Positions 9,740 through 17,861 of a stretch of DNA of 64,000 nucleotides are shown here, piece by piece. How positions within the stretch are numbered: the first letter of the stretch is position 1; every line of letters begins with the position of its first letter. The notes under the pieces were generated by a model. The model was not told the DNA's origin and made no database searches. It saw only the letters and a list, made by a program, of their open reading frames with translations. This stretch comes from Deltaproteobacteria bacterium (GTDB taxonomy: Bacteria; Myxococcota; JACPTQ01), in contig JACPTQ010000074.1 of NCBI GenBank assembly GCA_016192705.1, positions 25,625 through 89,624 on the forward strand. Direction: 5' to 3'. Position numbers and translations under genes: made by a program.

Positions 9740-10671
9740 GCCGCCGCCTCCCCTCCTCCGAGCACCAAGTAGAGGACCGCCATCCGAACCGCAACGCCGT
9801 TTTCGACCTGCTCGAGAATGACCGACTGCGCGCCGTCGGCCACCTCGGGCATGATTTCGACACCGCGGTTCATCGGCCCCGGGTGCATAACAATCGCACT
9901 CTTCTTAGCCAGCGCGAGCCGCCGCGCGTTGAGCCCCCACAAAATCGCGTACTCGCGAAGCGACGGGAAAGCCTGGTCGTCGGTCATTCGTTCGCGCTGA
10001 ATCCGAAGCATCATGACGACGTCCGCATCGCGAACAGCGTCATCCGCGGAGTTCGCAACGGTAACGCGCGCCCGCCCTCCGAGGCGCTCAATCCCAGGTG
10101 GGATAAGGGGCGGCGGCCCCGCGAGTCGCACGTGCGCACCGAGCCGCGCGAGCGCGAGAATATTCGAGCGCGCAACGCGCGAATTGCGGATGTCCCCAAC
10201 GATGGCGACTTCAAGCCCTTCCACGCGCCCGCACTTGTCGCGCATCGTGTACGCGTCAAGCAGCGCTTGCGTTGGGTGCTCGTGCGCGCCGTCCCCCGCG
10301 TTAACAATCGATGCCGCCACGTGCCGCGCGAGGAGATGCGGCGCTCCCGCGCTTGCATGGCGCACCACGATGGCGTCGGGGCGCATCGCCATCAGGTTTT
10401 TTGTCGTGTCGATGAGCGTTTCGCCCTTCGATACGCTTGACGTCGATGACGCGAAGTTGATGACGTCCGCCGACAGACGTTTTTCCGCGACTTCGAACGA
10501 CGTGCGCGTACGCGTCGACGCCTCGAAAAAGAGATTCACGACCGTCCGCCCGCGGAGCGTCGGCACTTTGCGGATGCGCCGGCCGCCGACTTCCTTCATC
10601 GATTTCGCGGTGTCGAGAATCCGCTCAATCTGCGCGCGACTCAAATCTTCGATTCCGAGGAGGTGTTTCAT
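9736..10671 (-). CDS. pyrB: Aspartate carbamoyltransferase catalytic chain
   Basis: PyrB joins carbamoyl phosphate and aspartate to give carbamoyl-aspartate, the second pyrimidine step. The 311-residue protein has the carbamoyl-phosphate motif [13 protein letters not shown] near residue 50, [12 protein letters not shown] in the middle, [11 protein letters not shown] and the aspartate-binding [10 protein letters not shown] near the C-terminus. It overlaps pyrR upstream (10668-10671) and pyrC downstream by 4 bp each. No pyrI regulatory chain is present, consistent with the class that pairs with a long-type PyrC. Confidence 0.96.
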   Translation of the reverse strand: MKHLLGIEDLSRAQIERILDTAKSMKEVGGRRIRKVPTLRGRTVVNLFFEASTRTRTSFEVAEKRLSADVINFASSTSSVSKGETLIDTTKNLMAMRPDAIVVRHASAGAPHLLARHVAASIVNAGDGAHEHPTQALLDAYTMRDKCGRVEGLEVAIVGDIRNSRVARSNILALARLGAHVRLAGPPPLIPPGIERLGGRARVTVANSADDAVRDADVVMMLRIQRERMTDDQAFPSLREYAILWGLNARRLALAKKSAIVMHPGPMNRGVEIMPEVADGAQSVILEQVENGVAVRMAVLYLVLGGGEAAA

Positions 10672-11261
10672 CGGACGTAGACGCCTTCGTCCGCAACGAC
10701 GACGTTGTCGCGGCGGTCCGTAACGATGGCCCGCCCCACAAAATCCGCAGCGATGGGGAGCTCGCGATGCCCGCGATCGATAAGCACAGCGAGACGAATG
10801 GAGCGCGGGCGGCCATAATCCAAAACGGCGTCGATCGCCGCACGCACTGTGCGCCCGGTAAACAGCACGTCGTCGACCAAAACGACCGCTTTGTCGTCGA
10901 GCGATACTGGAATCTCGCTGGGCCCCACGAGCGGGTCCGCGAGGCGCCCGATGTCATCGCGATAAAGCGCGATGTCGACCGTGCCGATGACCGGGCGAAT
11001 CCCCTCGGTCGCCTCAATCTCGTCGGCGATCCGATTCGTGAGCGCGACGCCGCCGTTTCTTATCGCGACAAGCGCCAGCGAACCGAGCGCGGGTTCGCCA
11101 CCGCCCAGTCGCTCGACGATTTCGGTCGCCATCCGCCGTGTCGCGAGCCGAATCGCCGTGGCGTCAAGAATCGGGCGCGCATTCGTCTGCGCGACTAAAC
11201 TCGTCGCGACGGCGCCCGGTTTTCGCACGTTTCGCCGGCCCCTTTTATGCCCCGCGCTCAT
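10668..11261 (-). CDS. pyrR: PyrR-type bifunctional regulator / uracil phosphoribosyltransferase
   Basis: PyrR binds UMP and pyr leader RNA in many bacteria and has weak uracil phosphoribosyltransferase activity. The 197-residue protein carries the PRPP-binding loop [18 protein letters not shown] and the type-I PRTase framework ([28 protein letters not shown]). I chose the ATG at 11261 because it overlaps the previous gene's TGA as ATGA; the frame is open much further upstream, but that extension lies antisense-like over the neighbouring gene and is compositionally non-protein (Arg-rich). The basic N-terminal tail ([10 protein letters not shown]) could contact RNA. No PyrR attenuator could be recognised upstream. 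Confidence 0.88.
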   Translation of the reverse strand: MSAGHKRGRRNVRKPGAVATSLVAQTNARPILDATAIRLATRRMATEIVERLGGGEPALGSLALVAIRNGGVALTNRIADEIEATEGIRPVIGTVDIALYRDDIGRLADPLVGPSEIPVSLDDKAVVLVDDVLFTGRTVRAAIDAVLDYGRPRSIRLAVLIDRGHRELPIAADFVGRAIVTDRRDNVVVADEGVYVR

Positions 11262-11689
11262 CCGCACCCCTTCTTGTCCCAATTGATCCGCGTCAAATCT
11301 TTCGACACACTTGGGTTCATGCGAAGGACCAGCCTTGCCGACAAAGGCCAGAAGCGAACCACCTGTTCGTAGCGAGTCGCGAGTGTCAGCGATTTCTTCT
11401 CGGGTCCCCACGCAATTTCGATTTGTTCGTCGCTCAAGGTGATGTCGGTTTCGTCGCGCACGCGGCGTTTCAGCGCTTCGCGAAGGGCGGCGTCGTCCTT
11501 TTGGCGGTACGCGTTGTTCCCGGACTCGTGGAGCGCGTTGTTGACCTTGTGGTTTCGCCAAAGCACCGGCACAAAGAGAACGCCGGCATAAACAACAGCC
11601 GCCCCGATTGAATAAAGAACGACGGTGCGAACCCAGTTCTTCTCTTTTGAGAATCCGCTGCGACGGTGTGATTGATACAAAGTGGCCAT
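11258..11689 (-). CDS. Small single-pass membrane protein heading the pyr operon
   Basis: The 143-residue protein has a basic N-terminus (YQSHRRSGFSKEKN), one transmembrane helix around residues 20-45 (VVLYSIGAAVVYAGVLFVPVLW) and a charged C-terminal domain of about 95 residues that I do not recognise. Its stop overlaps the pyrR start (ATGA). A promoter-like TTGACG-16-TATAGA lies only 1 nt before the ATG, so either the promoter is fortuitous or translation starts further in (for example the TTG at 11680). Function unknown; its place at the head of the pyr operon is the only clue. Confidence 0.6.
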   Translation of the reverse strand: MATLYQSHRRSGFSKEKNWVRTVVLYSIGAAVVYAGVLFVPVLWRNHKVNNALHESGNNAYRQKDDAALREALKRRVRDETDITLSDEQIEIAWGPEKKSLTLATRYEQVVRFWPLSARLVLRMNPSVSKDLTRINWDKKGCG

Positions 11690-11690
11690 T

Positions 11691-11718
11691 TCTATACCGC
11701 GTCGACAAAAGGCGTCAA
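11691..11718 (-). promoter_or_regulatory. Putative sigma70-type promoter of the pyr operon
   Basis: On the minus strand TTGACG (11718-11713) is separated by 16 bp from TATAGA (11696-11691). The match is good, but the -10 box ends 1 nt before the annotated ATG, which would put the transcription start inside the reading frame. It is either a leaderless promoter for a shorter protein or coincidental. Confidence 0.4.
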
Positions 11719-11746
11719 TTCAACCCCAATCCCCGGCTAGGCGGTT

Positions 11747-12096
11747 CGTTCGCTCGTGAGCGTGAGGGTCGACAGGAGCCCGCTTCGGCGCGCCGACGTC
11801 CTCGGGTCTGATCTGAAAGGGGGAACTCTTGTCCAAAATAGCCTTTGAGAATAGCGTTCCCAACTCTTACTCGTCCTCCTCCTCGTACTCGTTGTCGTCG
11901 TCGTGCTCATAAAACGCGCACGAATCACGATCCTCTTCGCCATACCGATTTCATTGCCACGACTCTCGGACAGCCGACGACCTATCAAACGAGGTGTCGA
12001 CGGGGCGTGGAATTGCCGTTCTCATGATGCTTGATTAACTTCGTGCAGACTCACATTTCAAATCAGACCTGAGGACTTTTGCGAGCCGGAGCGAGC
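11747..12096. repeat. Dispersed element copy A (conserved arms, unrelated core)
   Basis: The left arm (11747-11812) is identical over 66 bp to the reverse complement of 39802-39867. The right arm (about 11990-12096) matches the reverse complement of 39389-39494 with a few substitutions. The arms lie in the same order in both copies, so this is one element present twice in opposite orientation. The inner edges carry the inverted sequences GTCCTCGGGTCTGAT and ATCAGACCTGAGGAC. The core (11813-11989) bears no visible similarity to that of copy B and contains no convincing gene. It looks like a degenerate REP/RAYT-type or MITE-like element; that class is inference. Confidence 0.75.
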
Positions 12097-12151
12097 CCAG
12101 ACGCCGCCCGCCCGACGCAAATGTTGCCCGTTATCCGGGAATCAGGGTCAA

Positions 12152-12180
12152 TTCAACCCGCTAATCGTTTCTGGTACCAT
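12152..12180 (+). promoter_or_regulatory. Putative promoter of pabB
   Basis: TTCAAC (12152-12157) and TACCAT (12175-12180) are separated by exactly 17 bp. The pabB ATG lies 10 nt after the -10 box, with no Shine-Dalgarno sequence between, which fits a leaderless or near-leaderless transcript. Confidence 0.45.
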
Positions 12181-12190
12181 TCGCGGCTCG

Positions 12191-13444
12191 ATGGTGATGA
12201 CCCGTCTCAATCCGTTCGAGCGATTGCGCACGTTGCCGCACCCCGTCCTCCTGGAGAGTGGCGGCAATTTTGACGCGGATGGGCGACGGACGATCGTGGC
12301 GGCCGATCCTTTCGCGGTGCTCACGGTTCGTGGCGGAGTCGCGACAGTAACTCGGCGCGGACAAGGTGCAACACGATGCTTGGCGGCGTCGTGGGATGCG
12401 CTTCGCGATTTCGTCGACGCGCACACCGCTCGGGCCGCCATCGTCATTGGGATGACGACCTACGAGGCCGGACTCGAAATCGAAGGGATTCGGTCGCGCC
12501 ACGAGCAAAGTCGGTTCCTTCCCGAAGTCCATTTCGCCGCGTATGACGATTTCGAGGAGACGCCCGTTGCTCATCGAACGTGCGCAAAGTCGTCTCACGA
12601 TTCGCCTTCGCCACGCGGCATACCGCACGGTCTTCCTCGGATCATTTCGTCTAACTTCGATCGAGATGGGTATTTGAGCGCGGTCGAGCGCGTTCTTGCG
12701 TATGAACGCGCGGGCGACATTTATCAAGCAAACCTCTCGCAACGGTTCGAAGCGCCTTTTCGCGGCGATCCGTTTCGGCTTTTCGATGCGCTGCAGACCG
12801 TCAACCCCGCGCCGTTCGCGGCGTACCTTGAGACGCCCGAGTTCGCGGTCGCGTGCAATTCACCGGAACGGCTCGTGAGCGGTCACATCCGATCGCGCGA
12901 AATCGAATCGCGCCCCATCAAAGGAACCGCACGAGACGGCGAAACGCTCGTTGCGAGCGCGAAGGACCGGGCCGAGCACTTAATGATCGTCGATCTCGTT
13001 CGAAACGACCTCGGGGCAGTCGCCGAGACGGGCAGCGTCGTGGTCGGAGACTTTGCGCGAATCGTTCAGTACCCAACGCTCTGGCATTCGGTGTCGACGG
13101 TGCGTGCTCGGATGCGCGAGGGAACCGGAGCCGTCGAAGCGTTGCGCGCGCTGTCGCCGGGAGGATCGGTCACGGGGTGCCCGAAGGTTCGCGCCATGGA
13201 AATCATCGACGAGCTCGAACGGGCGCCGCGCGGCGTCTACTGTGGGAGCATCGGCTATATCAAGCACACGGGCGAATTTGATTTCAACATCGCGATTCGA
13301 ACGGCTGTCGTCGCAGGCGGGCGCGCGCATTACGCGGCGGGCGGCGCCGTCGTCGCGGACAGCGACCCAGCCGCGGAGTACGATGAAACGCTCCTCAAGG
13401 CGGTCGCGTTCTTTGATGCCATAAATTCTTTTTACCCGCGGTAA
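12191..13444 (+). CDS. pabB: Aminodeoxychorismate synthase component I
   Basis: PabB makes 4-amino-4-deoxychorismate from chorismate and ammonia for p-aminobenzoate and folate synthesis. The 417-residue protein has the chorismate-binding fold: GDIYQANLSQRF near residue 177, the PIKGTARDG motif whose Lys distinguishes PabB from TrpE (which has PxAGT), DLVRNDLG, PGGSVTGCPK and GVYCGSIGYI. The partner amidotransferase (PabA) and a lyase (PabC) are not nearby. There is no good Shine-Dalgarno sequence. The 3' end overlaps the convergent aldehyde dehydrogenase gene by 13 bp. Confidence 0.92.
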   Translation: MVMTRLNPFERLRTLPHPVLLESGGNFDADGRRTIVAADPFAVLTVRGGVATVTRRGQGATRCLAASWDALRDFVDAHTARAAIVIGMTTYEAGLEIEGIRSRHEQSRFLPEVHFAAYDDFEETPVAHRTCAKSSHDSPSPRGIPHGLPRIISSNFDRDGYLSAVERVLAYERAGDIYQANLSQRFEAPFRGDPFRLFDALQTVNPAPFAAYLETPEFAVACNSPERLVSGHIRSREIESRPIKGTARDGETLVASAKDRAEHLMIVDLVRNDLGAVAETGSVVVGDFARIVQYPTLWHSVSTVRARMREGTGAVEALRALSPGGSVTGCPKVRAMEIIDELERAPRGVYCGSIGYIKHTGEFDFNIAIRTAVVAGGRAHYAAGGAVVADSDPAAEYDETLLKAVAFFDAINSFYPR

Positions 13445-14955
13445 AGAAACCGCATCGCACGCTTCGTAAGGTCGATCGTTTTTTGCGAATACGGGTACCA
13501 CCAAAGTTCTTTTTTGGGCAGCCCCACGCGATCGATGTTGACGTGGCGCTTGTCACAAAGGTCACGAAGCCCGTCGTCCGAATGGACGCGGCCCAAACCG
13601 GACTCCTTGACGCCGCCGAACGGGGTCTCGGGCATTCCGTAAACCGAGAGGACGTCGTTCACCATGACGCTGCCCGCCTCAATCCGCACCGCCAGCTCTT
13701 CGCCCCGACGGCGGTCGGCGGTAAAAACGTACGCGTTCAGCCCGAGATGTGAATCGTTGGCGAGGCGCATCGCTTCATCGACGGATGACACCTTGCATAT
13801 CGGCAAGACCGGACCAAACGTCTCCGCGCGTACGATTGGCATGTCGGGGGTGCAATCGACGAGAACGGTCGGAGGATAAAACCGCCCGCGCCCATCGCGC
13901 CGCTTCCCGCCCGTGAGAGCGCGCGCGCCAAGCCGTATCGCTTCATCGACTTGACGTTCGACGGTGTCGATCTGGCGATCCCACGTCATCGCGCCGACAT
14001 CGACCTCGTCGTGTCCGTCCCCCTGGCGCAGCTCCAGGGTGAGCGCGACGATGCGGTCAACGAGCGCGTCGTGAATCGACTGCGGGACGTAAGCACGCTC
14101 AACGGAGACGCACACTTGCCCCGAGTTCGCAAAAGCGCCCCAGACAAGCGCGCGCGCTGTTCGTTCAAGCGGTGCATCGTCGCAAACCACCGCGGGCGCC
14201 TTTCCCCCAAGTTCCATCGTGCACGGGATAAGTTTTGCGCCGCAGGCCGCAGCGACGCGCTTCCCGGTGGCAACGCTGCCGGTGAAGATGATTTGGTTGA
14301 CACCACTTTCAATGAGGGCCGCGCCCGTCTCGCCACGGCCCGTGACCACCTGAAAGAGATCCTTGGGCAAGCCGGCTCGATCCCAAAGTTCCTTGGCCTT
14401 CTGCGCAATGAGCGGCGTAATCTCCGACGGCTTGAGCACGACCGCATTGCCCGCAATGAGCGCCATGAGCGTCTCACCAAGCGGAATCGCGAACGGAAAG
14501 TTCCACGGCGAAATAATCCCGACGACGCCGCGCGGAACGTAATGAACCACGCTCCGCCTGTGGAGCATTAGGTGAAGACGAATCGGCTGCGGCGCTAAAA
14601 TTTTCGAGGCGCGCTTTGCGAAATACGTGACGAGATCGCAGACGGGAAAAATCTCCATACCGAACGCTTCGTTTCGCGTTTTGCCGTTTTCGCGAACGAG
14701 CAGGTCAGCCACATCATCCGCTTGCCGAACCAGCTCGCTGCGAAACTTTAGAACCTCTCGCGCGCGGTCCGCCACCGATCGGGCGGCCCATTCTCGTTGC
14801 GCCAGGCGCGCACGCGAAACCGCTGCCGCGACCGCGCGGGCGTCCTCGACCGGAACCGACCCAATCTTCTCGCCGGTCGCCGGGTTGTGAACATCGATCC
14901 GTTCAGCGCCTCGCGACGGCGCCTTGTCTGGACGTATATGGGTAGGTGTTTCCAC
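13432..14955 (-). CDS. Aldehyde dehydrogenase (NAD(P)-dependent)
   Basis: The 507-residue ALDH-superfamily enzyme oxidises an aldehyde to an acid. ELGGKAPAVVCDDA contains the general-base Glu, FANSGQVCVSVERAYV the catalytic Cys, FTGSVATGKRV the nucleotide-binding turn, and ETFGPVLP and NDSHLGLNAYVF the C-terminal signature. The GTG start is supported by an AAGGAGG 8 nt upstream. The C-terminus is longer than usual and ends in an amphipathic segment (KTIDLTKRAMRFLYRG), perhaps for membrane association as in fatty-aldehyde dehydrogenases. Substrate not determinable. Confidence 0.92.
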   Translation of the reverse strand: METPTHIRPDKAPSRGAERIDVHNPATGEKIGSVPVEDARAVAAAVSRARLAQREWAARSVADRAREVLKFRSELVRQADDVADLLVRENGKTRNEAFGMEIFPVCDLVTYFAKRASKILAPQPIRLHLMLHRRSVVHYVPRGVVGIISPWNFPFAIPLGETLMALIAGNAVVLKPSEITPLIAQKAKELWDRAGLPKDLFQVVTGRGETGAALIESGVNQIIFTGSVATGKRVAAACGAKLIPCTMELGGKAPAVVCDDAPLERTARALVWGAFANSGQVCVSVERAYVPQSIHDALVDRIVALTLELRQGDGHDEVDVGAMTWDRQIDTVERQVDEAIRLGARALTGGKRRDGRGRFYPPTVLVDCTPDMPIVRAETFGPVLPICKVSSVDEAMRLANDSHLGLNAYVFTADRRRGEELAVRIEAGSVMVNDVLSVYGMPETPFGGVKESGLGRVHSDDGLRDLCDKRHVNIDRVGLPKKELWWYPYSQKTIDLTKRAMRFLYRG

Positions 14956-14973
14956 GGTTTCGCCTCCTTAGCT

Positions 14974-16602
14974 CTATGCAGTTTGCCCCGTGGATTGTTC
15001 CGCCGCAATAGCACCACGGGACGGAATCGCGTAACCCCTGATCGCCACAATCGCCAACGCCACGCCCCATAGAACCGAAACGCCTGATGCAAGTGAGAGC
15101 GCCAGCAGCGACGAAAAGATTATTGTCGGCGCCGGATAGACGATCGCAATCGAAAACCCTTGAACGATGTAAGCAGCCGCAACGGCCATCGCCGCGAAAA
15201 AAACGCTCGCGGTTCCAAGCGATAAGAGCGACCGTTGCCGCGCTGCGAGGTCGGCGCGCCGATTGAGAACCCACCACGCCCCGCTCTGAGTGCCCACGAC
15301 GATCGTTGAAATCAAAACCCCGACGACGATGAAATCGCCCCGCTCTCGGACCGCGGAGAACGTTGCCGGCAGTCCCGACACCGCGAGCGTCAGAACGGCG
15401 ACGACGGCACCGAGGATGCCAATCCCTACGGCAGCGCCCGCGAAGAGCCTCCTTGGATCAAGGAGGAGCGCGAAAACAACAATGAAGGGAAGCGCGACCG
15501 CGAGCCTCGACAAAATGTTTGCGTCCGCCCACACCTCCAAGCGAGCTCGGACAGCGCCCATCATTGCAGGAACTGAGCGGTCAGGCTGAAGCGTCACGCC
15601 AAGTTCTCGAGCCCACGTTTCGACGAATGCCTTCACCCCTTCGTCGGCGGCTGCGTTTCGCCTTGCGCGATCCTCGTCACCCAGCTGAAACGCCGACGTG
15701 AGCGGCCGCCCAACACTTGCCCTCGGCGGCTCCACTCCCAACGCCAGCGCCAGCGTCGGCGCAACATCGTGCGGTTGTGAATCACCGTGGTCACCCGGCC
15801 GAACATTCGCACCCACAAGTACGACGGGCGTCCGCGTCACCTCTCGCTCATCCCCACCGTGTCCGCCGCGGTCGGTGTGCCCGTGATCCGCCGTAATCAG
15901 CAAGAGATCCCGCGACAAATCAAGCGCCCGCACGATCTCTTCGATTCGTCGTCCCGTGTCGGCGATCGCCGCTCGGTACACGCGACTCGCAGCGCCGTGG
16001 TCGTGCCCTTTATCGTCAACGGCAAGAAAATGAAAGACCGCGAGCGCCCTTTTCTCGCGACGAAGCGCCGCGAGCGCGATCCGCAACTCCGGCGTATGCT
16101 CGCCGACGGCTGACCCAAACTGCTCGAGCCACCACTCAATTTTCGGTTTGTAGAGAATGCGGGCAATTCCGGCGTCACCCGCACGCGCGAAAATCGTGTC
16201 GACCGTCAGCTCGCGCTTTTGCGCGTTGGACGCAATTCCGTGAACAAGGACCCCGGCCCCCGTCCCAAGCGTCGCGTATTGCGTCCGCGACCAACTGGGC
16301 GGTTCAACGGTGCTTGTGAAATACGCTCCACGCTTTAGGGCCTCGCGAAGCGCGCCGGGAACCATAATCTCGGAAAAATGGTCCGCGCCAAGTCCATCGA
16401 CAACAACAAGCACGACCCGCTCTGCGAGCGCAGGCCCCAGAATGGGCCGTGCAGGCGCGATGAAGCGATACGCTGGCAACTCGACGGTGTTGGGCAACCC
16501 CGACCCCGCGACACCCGAGAAACCGGCAAGTCCGAACGCGAGCGCAGCCGTCGCTCCAAGTCGGAGTCGGGAAACGGCCAGTGGAGCACGGAAAAGAGAC
16601 AT
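14974..16602 (-). CDS. Alkaline-phosphatase-superfamily membrane phospho-hydrolase/transferase
   Basis: The 542-residue protein has an N-terminal membrane segment, a periplasmic AlkP-superfamily domain (about residues 60-300) and a C-terminal bundle of about five transmembrane helices. Metal-site motifs are LVVVDGLGADHF, VDDKGHDHG and ITADHGHTDRGGHGGDE; SWSRTQ around residue 100 is the likely nucleophile position. The combination of catalytic domain and helical tail resembles GPI-ethanolamine-phosphate transferases and related nucleotide pyrophosphatase-like enzymes, but activity cannot be fixed. It follows the CAP lipoprotein gene by 14 bp, so the two are probably co-transcribed. Confidence 0.8.
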   Translation of the reverse strand: MSLFRAPLAVSRLRLGATAALAFGLAGFSGVAGSGLPNTVELPAYRFIAPARPILGPALAERVVLVVVDGLGADHFSEIMVPGALREALKRGAYFTSTVEPPSWSRTQYATLGTGAGVLVHGIASNAQKRELTVDTIFARAGDAGIARILYKPKIEWWLEQFGSAVGEHTPELRIALAALRREKRALAVFHFLAVDDKGHDHGAASRVYRAAIADTGRRIEEIVRALDLSRDLLLITADHGHTDRGGHGGDEREVTRTPVVLVGANVRPGDHGDSQPHDVAPTLALALGVEPPRASVGRPLTSAFQLGDEDRARRNAAADEGVKAFVETWARELGVTLQPDRSVPAMMGAVRARLEVWADANILSRLAVALPFIVVFALLLDPRRLFAGAAVGIGILGAVVAVLTLAVSGLPATFSAVRERGDFIVVGVLISTIVVGTQSGAWWVLNRRADLAARQRSLLSLGTASVFFAAMAVAAAYIVQGFSIAIVYPAPTIIFSSLLALSLASGVSVLWGVALAIVAIRGYAIPSRGAIAAEQSTGQTA

Positions 16603-16616
16603 GCGACCCGCCTACC

Positions 16617-17126
16617 TCACAGCGGAAACCTTGCGAACAGCTGCGTCACGAAAAGCTCGCGCCCCTTCCAGTAGAACCCAATCCCAATGTCGGTCACGTC
16701 GCGATCGAGAATATTCTTTCGGTGGCCGGGACTGTTCAGCAGATTAACGTGTGCATGACGTATATGCTCCTCCATCGTCCACGGCGCCGACGCCCAGTGG
16801 ATGTTCTCCGTCACGCGGCGATACCGAATCCCTGCTCGCTTCACGCGATCGACCATCGTTCCCGTCGCTGGCGATTCGTGCGAGAAGAACCGATTTGCAA
16901 ACATGTCTTTCGAATGCCCCCACGCAACGCGGGCAAGGCTGTTGTTCCAGTTCAGTGCTGGCAGCTTGTACTCCGCGCGCGTTCGATTCACGAGATCCAC
17001 CATCGCAAGCTCAGGAACGTAATCGCCCTCCGACGAAACGAGTGACATCGTTCCGCCTGAGCTTCCCGTCCCTTCCGCGCAACCCAGGGCCACCAACATC
17101 AACACAAGACATAACGTGGTTCGCAT
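16617..17126 (-). CDS. CAP-domain (SCP/PR1-like) lipoprotein
   Basis: The ATG at 17126 gives a 169-residue lipoprotein with a good lipobox (LVALGC, Cys near residue 16). The CAP domain spans most of the mature chain: DLVNRTRAEYKLPALNWN, HSKDMFANRFFSHESPATG, VTENIHWASAPWTMEEHI and LLNSPGHRKNIL, including the conserved His/Glu cavity residues. Bacterial CAP proteins of this type (YkwD-like) are secreted or surface proteins of mostly unknown activity. It is upstream of the AlkP-like gene in the same orientation. Confidence 0.88.
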   Translation of the reverse strand: MRTTLCLVLMLVALGCAEGTGSSGGTMSLVSSEGDYVPELAMVDLVNRTRAEYKLPALNWNNSLARVAWGHSKDMFANRFFSHESPATGTMVDRVKRAGIRYRRVTENIHWASAPWTMEEHIRHAHVNLLNSPGHRKNILDRDVTDIGIGFYWKGRELFVTQLFARFPL

Positions 17127-17282
17127 AAACCCTCCGATGGCCAAATCGCCGGTCCCTTCTTAGAGTAAAGGCAACCTCCGTTCCCACGCAAACCGACGAA
17201 ATCTCGTGTGCGCACGCACCCCGGCTCGGCGCCGGTGTCGAATAGGACCGACAGAGGCGCAGGGCTTTTCATTCGGTCTTGC

Positions 17283-17699
17283 TCACCGCCTCGGCGCCCC
17301 TCGTGCTTCTCGCCCCGAGGCCGAAGGGACGGCCCCGCGCGAGGTGGGACCATTCCCAACCGTCACGTGCGCTTGCAACCGCTGAAACGTCTTCGGACCG
17401 ATTCCACGAATTCTGCGAAGCTCCCGCGTCCGCGCAAAACGATGACGCTCACGATAGGCGACGATCGCTCGCGCGCGTTTTGGCCCAATCCCCGGTAGCG
17501 TCGATAACGCCTCCGCGGAAGCCTCATTGAGATCAAGTTTGGGCTGCAATGCCGTGGTTGCATTCTCATCACGCTTCCCGATCGTGTCGCGCTCGGTTGG
17601 CTGCCCACGCGCCTTCAACGACGCCGCAGCCACGAATTCGCCGCTGCCAATAACGACGAGCCCTACGACCAGTGACGCCACAAAGATTCTCGGATTCAT
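17283..17699 (-). CDS. ComEA-like helix-hairpin-helix protein
   Basis: I chose the ATG at 17699 because a very strong Shine-Dalgarno sequence (GGAGGTGATC) sits immediately upstream; an ORF extension above it has no such signal. The 138-residue protein has an N-terminal membrane anchor or signal segment (IFVASLVVGLVVIGSGEFVAAAS) and two helix-hairpin-helix motifs (LNEASAEALSTLPGIGPKRA and LRRIRGIGPKTFQRL, about residues 56-114). This is the ComEA domain layout; ComEA binds incoming DNA in the periplasm or at the membrane during natural transformation. No other competence genes are nearby. A pair of dyad-symmetric sites lies upstream. Confidence 0.85.
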   Translation of the reverse strand: MNPRIFVASLVVGLVVIGSGEFVAAASLKARGQPTERDTIGKRDENATTALQPKLDLNEASAEALSTLPGIGPKRARAIVAYRERHRFARTRELRRIRGIGPKTFQRLQAHVTVGNGPTSRGAVPSASGREARGAPRR

Positions 17700-17816
17700 T
17701 CGATCACCTCCACATTGTTTTTCACGGCACCGCGCCGCGCCCTCTCGCATCGCAACGGCCGTGCCATCAATGTTCGCCGAGAAACGCGGCGATATTGATT
17801 CTCGAACGTGCGCGTT

Positions 17817-17852
17817 GAGCGAAATACGCTCAGCCGTGAGCGAATATCGCTC
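17817..17852. promoter_or_regulatory. Two tandem GAGCG-N5-CGCTC dyads upstream of the ComEA-like gene
   Basis: GAGCGAAATACGCTC (17817-17831) and GAGCGAATATCGCTC (17838-17852) are two near-identical inverted repeats whose starts are 21 bp apart, about two helical turns, so they would lie on the same DNA face. That spacing fits a pair of operator sites for a dimeric regulator. They are 118-153 bp before the ComEA-like start and just after the DMT transporter stop; the 5-bp stems without a T tract make a terminator less likely. Confidence 0.5.
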
Positions 17853-17861
17853 GGCCACCGA

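Noticed and set aside
11262..11708. N-terminal extension of PyrR to 346 residues
   Set aside because: The extra 149 residues are Arg/Pro/Cys-rich out-of-frame sequence over a real upstream gene; the ATGA overlap at 11258-11261 fixes the start.
11690..11746. PyrR-dependent attenuator upstream of the pyr operon
   Set aside because: No anti-antiterminator consensus and no terminator hairpin with a T tract could be found before the first gene.
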